DNA of 64,000 bases from CAVPXC01 sp963709505 (GTDB lineage: Bacteria; Chloroflexota; Anaerolineae; JAAEKA01), in the NCBI GenBank assembly GCA_963709505.1, contig CAVPXC010000005.1, positions 279,218 through 343,217 of the forward strand. The letters run 5' to 3'. The notes under the pieces are model-generated. The model made no database searches, had not been told where the DNA came from, and was given only the letters and a program-made list of their open reading frames with translations. Below are positions 1-9,633 of the stretch, piece by piece (the first letter of the stretch is position 1; each line of letters opens with the position of its first letter). The translations under genes were made by a program, and so were the position numbers.

Positions 1-33
1 TGTGCGCACATCCTTGTGATATACTTCCCAGCT

Positions 34-60
34 AGCTGTCGCCGTTCTGGCGACACAGCT
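34..60. repeat. Hairpin just before first gene
   Basis: GTCGCC (38-43) pairs with GGCGAC (49-54) around a 5-base loop, extended by outer AGCT arms. It ends right at the start codon at 62. No U tract follows, so it may be a 5' leader hairpin or a remnant of an upstream terminator. Confidence 0.4.
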
Positions 61-61
61 T

Positions 62-1366
62 ATGTGCGCTACCCGCGCCAGGAGGTTCTCCCTGTTGCGT
101 TCGCCCAAATTAGTCATACTCATTGCGCTGGCCATGCTCTTGCTTACACCCGGCTGCGCGCTGATCAACTCACTCGTTGAATACCCAACACCCACACCAG
201 AGCCGCAGCGCGCCTTGCGTCCTACCTTTACGCCGACCGCGCCGGCCCCCGTCGAAGCGGTTGCCGAAGCAGTGCAACCGACGCCCCCTACTGAGACGCC
301 CACGGCCTCTGCTCCTCCGCCGGTTGTTCAGGCCACTGCCGAGCCGGCTCAACCAGAGCCACCCACCGCTGAACCGCCCACGCCTGAACCCCCAGTACCG
401 ACCGTCGCGCCCGCCGTGGTCGTGCCCGGCGAGCCGGTAGGCGCGCATTCCGGGCCTGGCGTCACCTACGACCAGGTAACCGAACTCGCCGCCGGCACCC
501 AACTCGCCATCGTGGGCAAAAATGACGCCGGCGACTGGTGGCAGGTGTGCTGCGTCAACGAACAGCCCGTGTGGGTGCTCGGCGAGCAGGTGGACGAACA
601 AGGCTCGCTCGACGCCATCGCGGTGGCTGCCAACATTCCGCCGTCGCCTACCCCGACGGCTACCCCGGTGCCCAAGCCGGTCGTCGTCATCAGCATCCCG
701 CGCGTGAACGCGCGCAGCGGCCCCAGCACCGATTTCCCAGTGCTCGAACAGGTGCTGCAAGACACGCGGCTGGAAATCGTAGGTCGCACAGCGGCTGGCG
801 ATTGGTGGCAAGTCTGCTGCGTCAACGGCCAGCCCGCCTGGGTGGCCGCCGAAGTCGTGCGCACTGAAGGGCCTGTCGAGACCGTCGCCCTGGCCGCCGA
901 CCTGCCTACGCCTACGCCCGCGGCGACGCCCACCCAGGCCGTCGCCGCGACTGGCGGGACGCCACAGCCTTCGCCTGTAGCTGGAAGGTTTCCTTTCGTT
1001 CTCACCGAGCAAAGCACCTTTCCCTTCAACCGCGACTACCTGCGAGTCGGCGTCAAGGCTCGCGATGCAAACGATCAGCCACTTGCCGGCTATACCTTGC
1101 GGGTGCTGAATGAGACCACGGGCCAGCAGTGGCTGTCTCGCCAGACCGCCGCGGGCAATTGGCAGTTTACCGCGCCCAGCCCGACCTTCGACGACTTCCG
1201 TCAGGCTAACTTGCTGTTCGACACCCGCGGCAAGGCATCGCTTACCGGCAACCGCTTCGCGGCCTGGCTGGTAGATGGCCAGAACCGCCAGGTCTCCCCT
1301 GTCGTCCACTATACCCCGAGCGACGACGAGTTCAAGTGGCTATACGTCGTCTTCACGCGCCAGTGA
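62..1366 (+). CDS. Lipoprotein with two bacterial SH3 domains
   Basis: This 434-residue protein has an N-terminal signal sequence with a lipobox (LLTPGC, Cys32), so it is probably lipid-anchored outside the membrane. A Pro/Thr/Glu-rich linker covers roughly residues 42-115. Two SH3b-like domains follow (about 120-175 and 205-265), both with the core NxRSGPx-type or related segment and a repeated GDWWQVCCVN motif. A second low-complexity linker leads to an unrecognised C-terminal domain (about 310-434). SH3b domains commonly bind cell-wall or surface ligands. Its TGA overlaps the GTG of the next gene by 4 bases, which suggests translational coupling. The ligand is unknown. Confidence 0.75.
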   Translation: MCATRARRFSLLRSPKLVILIALAMLLLTPGCALINSLVEYPTPTPEPQRALRPTFTPTAPAPVEAVAEAVQPTPPTETPTASAPPPVVQATAEPAQPEPPTAEPPTPEPPVPTVAPAVVVPGEPVGAHSGPGVTYDQVTELAAGTQLAIVGKNDAGDWWQVCCVNEQPVWVLGEQVDEQGSLDAIAVAANIPPSPTPTATPVPKPVVVISIPRVNARSGPSTDFPVLEQVLQDTRLEIVGRTAAGDWWQVCCVNGQPAWVAAEVVRTEGPVETVALAADLPTPTPAATPTQAVAATGGTPQPSPVAGRFPFVLTEQSTFPFNRDYLRVGVKARDANDQPLAGYTLRVLNETTGQQWLSRQTAAGNWQFTAPSPTFDDFRQANLLFDTRGKASLTGNRFAAWLVDGQNRQVSPVVHYTPSDDEFKWLYVVFTRQ

Positions 1367-4306
1367 CCCCGCAGCCAGCGCGGTCGAGCGCACCGCGCGA
1401 TGCCTTCATCGTCGCCGCGCTGACCGTGCTGGCGCTGGCCCTGCGTGCCGCCCGCCTCGACTTCCAACCCCTCTGGTGGGATGAAGGCTATAGCGTCTGG
1501 TTCGCCCATCATTCGCTGGCCGAGATGGTGCGGCTGACCGCGCTCGACATCCATCCTCCGCTTTACTACGCCTTGCTCGGCGGCTGGAGCAAGCTCTTCG
1601 GGCTTGGGCCGGTCGTTCTGCGCACGCTGTCAGTGGCCTTCGGTGTGCTGGCGGTGCCGGTGGCCTACATCGTAGGGAAATGGCTGGCCGGCCGGCGAGC
1701 CGGCTTGGTGGCCGCTCTGCTGCTGGCCATCAATCCCTTCCACGTCTACTACTCCCAGGAAATCCGCATGTACGGGTTGATGCTGCTATGGTCGCTGTTG
1801 GCCATCGGCTTCGCCGCGCGCGCGTTGCGGATAGGGAAACAAGGAAACAAGGAGACAAGCAAACAAGGGGAACTGCAATGGTTGGTTGGATATTGTGTGG
1901 TGATGGTGTTGGCTCTATATACGCAATACTACGCCGGATTTCTGGCGGCGGGGCTGCACCGTCGCCGGGTTGGCGGAGCTGTGGCGACAGCGACGCCCTC
2001 GGCGGGCGATCGTTTGGTTGGGAACACAGGCAGCAGTTGCGCTGATGTTTTTGCCATGGGTACTGTATGCCGGCCCCAAGCTAGCGTCCTACGTCTCGCA
2101 AAAAGTCGTCGCCGATTCGGACAAACCCCTGGGACTGGTCGAATACCTGACGCGCCATCTTTCGGCGTACACAGCCGGCCATCTGGAGGGTCCGCTGACG
2201 CCCTGGTGGCCCCTCGGTCTGCTGGGCGCCGTGGCGCTCGGCTGGGGGCTTTGGCGCCTATCACGCAAAAGCACACAATCCAAGCTTCATGCGCAAGCAC
2301 AGGAAGGCAGCGCTCATTCGACTGCTCAATATGCCCCCTTCCAGGTGATCCGCTTTCTCTTGATCGCCCTTGCTATCGTGCTCTTGCTCGGCTGGCTCGT
2401 CAACCTGACCTTCCCCTTTTTCCCCGAGCGCGGCGAGCGGCTCCTGCTGCTCGGATTGCCGCTCTTCATCCTTCTCATTGCCACAACCATCGCCGCCCTC
2501 TGGGAGTCTGCTTCAACGCACTCCGATCCCTCCACCTCCACTCTCCACCCTTCACCCTCCACCCTCCTCCTCGCACCCTTCCTGGTCCTTGCAGCACTCT
2601 CGCTGGCCGCGTTCTACACCGTGCCGCGCTATCCGAACGAGGACTACCGGCCGTTGATCGGACAGGTCGAGCAATGGGGCCGGCCCGAGGACACTGTGTT
2701 CGCCGTATTCCCCTGGCAGGTCGGCTATTTCTGGAGTTACGGCAACCAAGGCGGCCCGCAGCCGATACTGTCGCCGGCCGACGACTGGACGCCGGAGGTG
2801 TCTTCGGCGCTCGATGCAGCGCTTGCTCGCGGGCACGTGTGGTTCCCGGAACACCTCTCGCTCGGCGGCAGGCTGGAGAGCACCGTGGAGGAGTACCTCG
2901 GCCGCAACCAGGCGCAATTGGCCAATGGCTGGTACAGCCCCAGCACGCGGCTAACCGGTTGGGCTTCGACCCAGGCCACTGATCGAGACTCGCAAGGAAC
3001 GGTGAACGTAGCCGGGCCTTTCGCCTTCCCCGACCACACCCTATCAAGCGTCTTCTACCGGCCCGACACTGTGCAGGTCGCCAACCAGGCTATCTTGCTG
3101 GACGTAAGCTGGGCAGAGAGCGTCGACACAGAGCGCTTCCTCTCCGTGCGCCTGGTCGGGCCAGACGGCCGCGCGTGGGCACAGCGGGATTTCACCCTGG
3201 CTGCTCCGGCATCGGTTGACAGGCTAGGGCTATTGGTACCCAGCGGCACGCCGCCGGGAGCATACACGCTTAGCCTGAGCCTGTTGGATTCAGCCGGCGG
3301 ACGTCCTCAACCCGTCGAAGGGGCCAGCCTGACACCAAGCGCGACGAGCCTCGACCTGGGTCGGGTCGAGATCAACACGCCACCGACCGCGTCCCCGATC
3401 CACACCCTGCCCATCGAGCAGCCACTGGACGCGATCCTGGGCGATGCCTTGCGCCTGCTGGGCTATAGCGCCACGCCTGGGCCGCTGCAGCCGGGCGAGG
3501 ATCTGGCGGTGAGCCTGTTCTGGCAGGCGCTGCCTGGCCTATCAGCTTTCGCGCCGGGGGACCTCTTCACGGTCATTCAGTTGCTGGACGACAACGACCA
3601 AGTGGTGGCGGCCTGGGAAGGCCCACCTGTCGCTTGGCACCCTACCCATACCTGGAGGGCTGGCGAGTTGGTGCACAGCCAGCAGGCAATCCGCCTGCCT
3701 GCTACGATGCCCGATGGCAGCTACCGCCTGGTGGCCGGCGTATTCGACGAGGGCAGTGGTCAGCGTCTCACTGCGCAGCGGGGCGCAGGTCCTTGGGATC
3801 TGATTGAACAAAGCCGAAACGTTGTGCCATTGGGTACGGTTGACATCGCTGGCCGCAAGCACATCATGACACCGGCGGAGCCGCGGGCTGCGCTGCAAGC
3901 CGAGCTGGCGAGCCTAGGGCGGCTGGTGGGCTATGACCTGCCGGCGATGGAGGTGACGCCAGGCGGTACGTTGGACTTGACCCTGTACTGGCAAGCCAAG
4001 GAAAGCACAGGCGATCGGTTGTCGGTCTTCGTGCATCTCCTCGACGCGCAGGGCACGATCATCGGCCAGTCCGATGGTGAGCCGGGCAACGGCGCCTATC
4101 CGACCTCCAGCTGGGTGCCCGGCGAAACCCTGACCGACCGCCGCACGCTGACGGTTCGTGCAGACGCGCCCGCCGGCCCAGCAATCCTGGTCGTCGGGCT
4201 CTACGATCCGGTTACAGGTAAGCGGGTTCCCTGGCTCGACGCTACGGGCCAACCGGGCATTGACTCGCTGCCGCTACCGGACTCCGTCGACGTCCAAACC
4301 CGGTGA
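1363..4306 (+). CDS. GT39/ArnT-like membrane glycosyltransferase, frameshifted
   Basis: The first part is a polytopic membrane protein with hallmarks of the dolichyl-phosphate-mannose/ArnT-like superfamily: WWDEGYS, DIHPPLYY and YYSQEIRMYG. Such enzymes move a sugar from a lipid carrier to an acceptor on the outer face of the membrane. After the transmembrane part come two beta-sandwich-like extracellular segments sharing a GYxLPA/LFWQA pattern. The frame breaks near 1947-1955 in a G-rich stretch: frame 1 carries the N-terminal third, frame 2 continues from CTVAGLAELW to 4306. GTG at 1363 is preferred because GTGA overlaps the upstream stop; GTG 1336 is an alternative. Two short-period repeats lie inside the gene (1833-1868 and about 2525-2575). 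Confidence 0.7.
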
Positions 4307-4399
4307 AACGAAAAAACCGTTGTCACGTAAAGGAAATAGCGGAATGATATGAAAAGAAGCCGCATGCCTGAGCATTTGTGCTGTTTAACTTAGCCGCAC

Positions 4400-4447
4400 G
4401 TTGCAGGTGGCAAGTTCCGGACCTGCAACTTGCAACTGCAACCTGAC
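4400..4447. repeat. GCAACCT heptamer-type repeat
   Basis: A GCAGGTGGCAAGT stretch is followed by the partly complementary run of GCAACCT/GCAACTT units (period near 7). The same units recur at 14876-14965, so this belongs to the window-wide heptamer repeats. Confidence 0.6.
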
Positions 4448-4482
4448 CATTCAGTTTGCGGACGACCCGCAAGGAGGCAAAC

Positions 4483-4980
4483 ATGCCTGAGCAAACAACC
4501 CAAAACCCACCCGTTGAAGAAACCGTCGAAAGCGCCAAATCCGACGCCAACGCGATCCTGGACGAGTTTGGCAAGCTAGGAAACAAGGTAGCTGCCGCTT
4601 TCCAATCAGCCTGGGACAGTGAAGAGCGCAAGAAAACCGAAGATGAGATCCGCAAGGCACTGCACATGGCCGGCGATCGCATAGATGAAATCGCCGTTGA
4701 TTTGCGAAAGAGCGAGGTCACCAAAGACCTGCAAAGCCAGGCCAACAAGACGATCGATGCCGTGCAGAAAAGCGAAGTCACCAAGAAGGCAAAGCAAGGT
4801 CTGCTATCCGGTCTCAAGCGCCTGAACGACGAGTTGAGTGGGATGTTGGACAAGAGCACAAGCGAAAAGGCCACTGACGCCGGCCACGCCGCCGCGCAGG
4901 CCGGTGAGAACGCCGCCGATGCAGCGTCCGACGCCATGAAAAAGGCCGCCGACAGCGCAAAGGAAACCTTGAAGCCGTAA
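4483..4980 (+). CDS. Charged coiled-coil protein (YtxH/apolipophorin-like)
   Basis: A 165-residue soluble protein with no signal peptide or membrane segment. It is rich in Lys, Asp, Glu and Ala and predicted by eye to be almost entirely amphipathic helix. An internal repeat RKSEVTK/QKSEVTK (about residues 75 and 96) and an Ala/Asp-rich tail resemble stress-type or YtxH-like helical proteins. ATG 4483 is chosen over TTG 4456 because AAGGAGG lies at 4471-4477. It stands alone between a heptamer repeat and a terminator. The function is unknown. Confidence 0.6.
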   Translation: MPEQTTQNPPVEETVESAKSDANAILDEFGKLGNKVAAAFQSAWDSEERKKTEDEIRKALHMAGDRIDEIAVDLRKSEVTKDLQSQANKTIDAVQKSEVTKKAKQGLLSGLKRLNDELSGMLDKSTSEKATDAGHAAAQAGENAADAASDAMKKAADSAKETLKP

Positions 4981-4998
4981 CCGGCGATTCGGAAGCCT

Positions 4999-5217
4999 GA
5001 CCTAGAACCGCACACTTGCGGAGGCGCGGACCGAAAGTGCCCGCAGGTTTTCAGCGCCGGTTGCCGAAGGGACCCAACGCCCGTATGTCCGTCCAGATCG
5101 AGCAGTTGTTCTGCACGAGGCGAGGGAGCTAGCTCCCTCGCCTTTTTGCTCCAATTCGAACTCCGCTCCGCCTCCGGTCCGCGCCTCCGCAAGTCCGCGA
5201 TTCTCAGCAGAAATCAA
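4999..5217. repeat. Inverted copies of the CTTGCGGAGGCGCGGACC repeat
   Basis: A copy at about 5003-5034 and an inverted copy at about 5178-5213 flank a terminator. Further copies lie at 14826-14855 and 21626-21718. The module pairs ends resembling CTGAGAACCGCGGAC with GAGGCGCGGACC. No coding potential was seen in this 287-base gap. Confidence 0.6.
5119..5147 (+). terminator. Rho-independent terminator
   Basis: A perfect palindrome, arms GGCGAGGGAGCT and AGCTCCCTCGCC, is followed at once by TTTTT. It lies downstream of the coiled-coil gene and upstream of the CCA-enzyme gene. Confidence 0.85.
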
Positions 5218-5267
5218 GCCGTGCCAAATGCCGCTACGTGTGGTAGAATAATAGGTGGAGCGTAGCT

Positions 5268-7989
5268 ATGGCCAAGGACAAGTTCACCGTCATCCTCACT
5301 CATGAACACACCGACTTCGATGCCTTGGCCTCCATGCTGGGAGCGCATAAGCTTCATCCCTACGCCGTGCCGGTGCTGCCTCGCTCGCTAAACCGCAACC
5401 TGGAAGGGTTTCTGGCGCTATATCGCAGCGCGCTGCCTTTCCGTCGCCAGGAGGAGCTGCCCAAACAGCACATTGACTATGCGATTGTTGTTGATACCCA
5501 GGCATATGCCACAATCCGAGGCATGAAGACCGACACGCCCGGCATGATCATCGACCACCACACGCTGCAAAGGCCGATGGAGGCGGGCTGGACCTTTTGG
5601 GGAGGCGACACGGGCGCGACCACCACCCTGCTGGTGGAGCAGATCCGAGAGAACAAAATCACCGTAACACCCGTCGAGGCGACCTTGCTCTTGCTAGGCA
5701 TCCACGAGGACACAGGGTCCATGGTCTACGCGACCACGACGCCGCGCGATCTTCGGGCTGCCGCCTGGTTGTTGGAACGCGGCGCAAATATGCAGGTACT
5801 GGCACGCTTCCTGCACCATCCGCTGACCCAGGCGCAAAAGGAGCTGTACGCCAAGCTCGCCGAAAACAGCGAGACGATATCTATCGCCGGACACTCGATT
5901 GTTATCGCGCCGGCCGTTGCACCCGACTATCAGGACGAGATCAGCACGCTCGCGCACACATTGCGTGACATCTATGATCCGGCCGGCTTGTTCCTGCTGG
6001 TGGATCTGGGCGACCGCATTCAGTTGGTGGCACGCAGCACGACGGATGCCATCGATGTCGGCGCGATTGCCAAGGAGATGGGCGGCGGCGGCCATCCGCG
6101 CGCGGCGGCCGCCCTCATCCGCACCCACACCCTGCCCGAGGTGCGCACCCGCTTGCTGGAGCTATTGCACGAGACCATCAAACCCTCGCTCACTGTGGGG
6201 CAGATCATGACCCACGGCACTCCGATCACCGTGCCGCCCGACACCACGATCGGCGATATGGCTTTCGTCATCCAGCGCTATGGTTTCGAGGGCTATCCGG
6301 TCGTCGAGAGCGACGCCAACCGTCGCGAAAGCCCGCGTCCCATCCAGGCGGATCAACTGCGCGGCCTCATTTCCCGCCGCCAAATCGACCGCGCACAGCA
6401 CCATGGACTGGCAAGCCACACGGTCGACCGCTACATGCGCACTGGCTGCGTCACAGTCAGCCCCGATCAAAGCGTGATCGACCTGCAACGCGTGATGATC
6501 GAGTCCGGATGGGGGCAGATCCCCGTGGTCGATCCGGTAAGCGGCCAGATCGTCGGCATCGTCACCCGCACCGATCTGATCAAGCTCTGGGGCCAGCCGA
6601 TCCAGGAGTTGCGCCGCGAGGACATTGTCCTGCGCATGGAATCGGCGTTGCCGGCGCCGCTGTTGGCGCTGTTGCGCCTGGCTGGCGCGATCGCCGAGGA
6701 GTTGCAGTATCCGCTTTATGCCGTGGGTGGCTTCGTGCGCGACCTTCTGCTTGGCCGGCCCAATTTCGACGTGGACCTGGTGGTCGAGGGCGACGCCATT
6801 GCCGTCGCCAGGCGCCTGGCCGCGCAGTACGGCGGGCGAGTGCGCAGCCATAGGCGTTTCGGCACGGCCAAATGGATTCTGCCAGACCGCGCAGCCCGGC
6901 TTGCCAGACGCCGACGAACCCACCTCAGCACTGGCGGCGCATGTCGGCGACCCCCAAGGCACCTTTCTGCCCGCATCGCTGGATTTTGTCACGTCCCGCA
7001 CCGAGTTCTACTCCGAGCCAACCGCGTTGCCCACAGTCGAGCGCAGCTCGATCAAGCTGGATCTGCACCGGCGCGACTTCACGATCAATACACTGGCCAT
7101 CTGCTTGACGCCCGACCGCTGGGGCGAGTTAATGGACTTCTACGGCGGCGAACGTGACCTGCAGGAAAAGCTGATCCGCGTGTTGCACACTCACAGCTTC
7201 GTCGACGATCCAACGCGCATCCTGCGCGCCGTGCGCTTCGAGCAGCGCTTCGGCTTCCACATCGAGGCGCGCACGGCTGAGCTCATTGCCAACTCGGTAG
7301 ATCTGCTGGAGCGCATCACCCCGGCTCGTGTGCGCCACGAGCTGGAGTTGATCTTCGGAGAGGCCCAACCGGAGCATGCACTGCGCCGGCTCGACCAGTT
7401 CGGCGTCACCGCTTACATTCACTCCGATCTGCGTTCAGACGGCTGGGTGGCGTCGCGTTTTGAGGCGCTGCGCGCGGCCCTGCCGGCTGACCGCAGCCGG
7501 CTTCCGGCTCAGCTCGACCAGCTCTATTTTGCGCTCTGGACGTACCGGCTGCAGCCCACCGCGATCCCCGAGCTGGACCTGCGCCTGAACCTGATGCGCA
7601 GCACCATCACGTTGATCGAGAACTTGCACGCGACCAAGCGACACGTCAAAGAGCTGGAACGTCCCGACTTGAAACGAAGCCGGATCTGCCGCATCCTCCA
7701 TCCGACGCTGGCGGCGACCCAATTCCTTCTGCCCATTGTGAGCGCATCTGACGTCGTGCTTGGCCATGTGGCGCTGTACGAGCAGGAGCTGCGCTTCGTT
7801 CGCCCGCGAACCGACGGCCGTGACCTGAAAAAAATGGGACTGGCGCCGGGGCCGATCTACCGAGAGGTGCTGGACGCCGCACGCGACGGCTGGCTGGACG
7901 GCACGCTCTCCAGCAAGGAGGAAGAAAAAACGCTGGTGACCCACTTGGTGAGCGAGTATCTGAAACAAGGCATCGACAGTTCCAGGTAA
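5268..7989 (+). CDS. DHH-CBS-CBS-tRNA nucleotidyltransferase (CCA/A-adding), frameshifted
   Basis: The intended product is about 907 residues in three blocks. The first is a DHH/DHHA1 phosphoesterase (residues 1-310, with HEHTDFDALAS, DTQAY, IDHHT and the GGGGHPRAAAA glycine motif). Two CBS domains follow (about 305-450). The C-terminal block is a class II nucleotidyltransferase (AVGGFVRDLLLGRP, DVDLV near residue 490, LHRRDFTINTLA, DPTRILRAVRFEQR). The nucleotidyltransferase adds CCA or A to tRNA 3' ends; the DHH part may be a nuclease, and CBS domains sense adenosine ligands. The frame breaks at about 6880-6905, splitting the nucleotidyltransferase core. A single-base indel is the simplest explanation. 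ATG 5268 follows GGTGGAG. Confidence 0.8.
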
Positions 7990-8053
7990 GTCCTGGCCTT
8001 TTCACGGTGCGCAAATTGCCAGTTTGCGCTACATTAAGCAAGGAGGTTCCTCA

Positions 8054-8782
8054 ATGCACGCCATCTCCCGATCCTTCGGCATGTTGTGGGACGCTCTCTT
8101 CCTGCAGACCGATGCTTACGAGCGCATGCGCGACGACGACAACCCCTTTGTAGAAGGGTTGTTTATCCTCGTTCTGCTGGGCTTGTTGCTGGCGGTCGTA
8201 GGAATCGTGGGCACCACGCTGGAATGGGCCAGCAGCCCGCCGCTCGCCGAGATCCAGCAAGCGGTGTTAAGTGGGCTGCAACAGATGCGGTGGTACCAAG
8301 ATATGGAACAGTCATCCGAGTTCGTGACGCAGTTCCGCGCGATCTGGGACCAAGTCTGGCGCTTTGTCGGGATGACTGCCCCCAGCCCGATCACCTCGCT
8401 GGCAGGCATCATCACCAAGCCGCTCAGCCTGATCGTTGGCTGGCTGGTGTTTGGAGTGATCGCCCATGTTCTGGCCCGGCTCTTCGGCGGCAAAGGCCAC
8501 CTCAGCCAGACCCTGGGTGCCACAGCTCTTGGTACGGCACCACAGCTGTTGCTGGTCGTCACGGTCCTGCCCTTCGTGGCGGTCGCCGGTCTTGGCACGT
8601 GGACGCTGCTTTGCAACTACATGGCGCTGCGAACGGTGCATGGCTTGAGCTGGCCACGGGCGGTGTTTGCGGCGCTGCTTCCACCCCTCATCATCGGTCT
8701 GATCGTCGGCTTTGTCATCGTGCTCCTGACGGTGCTGTTTGGCGGAGCCATTGCAGCCATGATGGCAGGAGGCCTCCAATGA
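8054..8782 (+). CDS. Yip1-family membrane protein
   Basis: A 242-residue integral membrane protein with about five hydrophobic segments, a short N-terminal amphipathic part (DALFLQTDAYERMRDDDNP) and a pattern typical of bacterial Yip1-domain proteins. ATG 8054 is selected by AGGAGG at 8041-8046. Its stop overlaps the start of a homologous gene (ATGA at 8779-8782), so the pair is likely cotranslated and may form a heteromer. The role is unknown; Yip1-like proteins are linked to membrane organisation mainly in eukaryotes. Confidence 0.65.
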   Translation: MHAISRSFGMLWDALFLQTDAYERMRDDDNPFVEGLFILVLLGLLLAVVGIVGTTLEWASSPPLAEIQQAVLSGLQQMRWYQDMEQSSEFVTQFRAIWDQVWRFVGMTAPSPITSLAGIITKPLSLIVGWLVFGVIAHVLARLFGGKGHLSQTLGATALGTAPQLLLVVTVLPFVAVAGLGTWTLLCNYMALRTVHGLSWPRAVFAALLPPLIIGLIVGFVIVLLTVLFGGAIAAMMAGGLQ

Positions 8783-9534
8783 ACCAGTTCTTGTCAATGG
8801 TGCGCGGGGTCGTGCTGTTGGACACGGGAACCTATGAGCGCCTGCGGGACCGCAAAGACGCCATGAAGCGCGGCGTGTTGATCCTGCTGGTGTGCTTCTT
8901 GGTTGCCGGCAGTTCACTGTTCCTGATCTCCCTGGTCAACAACGTCCGGCCTTTCACGATCGAGCAGGCAGACCAGGTGAAGCAGGAGATCCAGCAGACC
9001 TTTGAACAAGTGCAGCAGTTCATGCCGCCGGGCGATCAGTTCAGCCAGCTGTTCATGGACCAATTCCTGGAGAACTTCGAGTCCGGCCTGAAGATCGGTG
9101 TGGCGGTCGACAGCATTAAGTCGCCGCTGCCGCGCGGCATCGCCGGTTTCTTCGAGTCTATGGGAAGTTGGGTGACCCGGGCTTTTGCGCACCTGGGCGC
9201 CTGGCTGTTCTACGGGATCTGGGTGCTACTGTTCGCCAAGCTGATGGGCGGCTACGGTGGGGTCGATCGATTCCTGGGGGTGACCGCGCTGTATGCCATC
9301 CCCAACGTCCTGGCGATTTTCGGCCCTATTCGGTGCATCGGCGGCCTGATTGGCCTGGTAGGCTGGATCTGGGGTGTGCTGATCTACGTCAAAGCCGTGC
9401 AGGTGACCCAGCGCCTGACCGCGGGCAAGGCCATACTGGCCGCGATCCTGCCCGCGATGATCGTGTTGTTCGTCGTCGCCTTCTTTACGCTGTTGGGTGT
9501 GCTGGGCATCATCGCCAGCGCAGGGCAGCAATAG
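8779..9534 (+). CDS. Second Yip1-family membrane protein
   Basis: A 251-residue membrane protein that parallels its upstream neighbour: the opening VVLLDTGTYERLRDRKDAMKRG matches the neighbour's LFLQTDAYERMRDDDNP. It has hydrophobic segments near residues 30-52 and 130-160 and a C-terminal group of three. A soluble loop of about 55 residues (TIEQADQVKQEIQQTF onward) lies after the first segment. It looks like a tandem duplication. Two GGACCTTTC hairpins follow the stop and may terminate transcription from both sides. Confidence 0.65.
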   Translation: MNQFLSMVRGVVLLDTGTYERLRDRKDAMKRGVLILLVCFLVAGSSLFLISLVNNVRPFTIEQADQVKQEIQQTFEQVQQFMPPGDQFSQLFMDQFLENFESGLKIGVAVDSIKSPLPRGIAGFFESMGSWVTRAFAHLGAWLFYGIWVLLFAKLMGGYGGVDRFLGVTALYAIPNVLAIFGPIRCIGGLIGLVGWIWGVLIYVKAVQVTQRLTAGKAILAAILPAMIVLFVVAFFTLLGVLGIIASAGQQ

Positions 9535-9551
9535 AATCCCCTTGGCGACAA

Positions 9552-9633
9552 AGAACGGACCTTTCTTCGGTGAAAGGTCCGTTCTGATGTTAGCAAGAAA
9601 GAACGGACCTTTCACGGAAGAAAGGTCCGTTCT
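9552..9633. repeat. Two GGACCTTTC hairpins, converging genes
   Basis: Arms AGAACGGACCTTTC and GAAAGGTCCGTTCT pair at 9552-9585 and again at 9600-9633. Related hairpins lie at 40450-40595 (three) and 52028-52059. The second hairpin overlaps the last codons of the kinase gene read on the minus strand. It probably serves as a bidirectional terminator-like element and is clearly a dispersed repeat. Confidence 0.8.

Noticed and set aside
170..1309. Long antisense frame under the SH3 lipoprotein
   Set aside because: Arg/Gly-rich shadow of the Pro/Thr-rich coding strand; no family resemblance or start signal.
4323..5192. Minus-strand Ser/Ala-rich frame over the coiled-coil gene
   Set aside because: Shadow of the coiled-coil gene, which has its own ribosome site and terminator on the plus strand.
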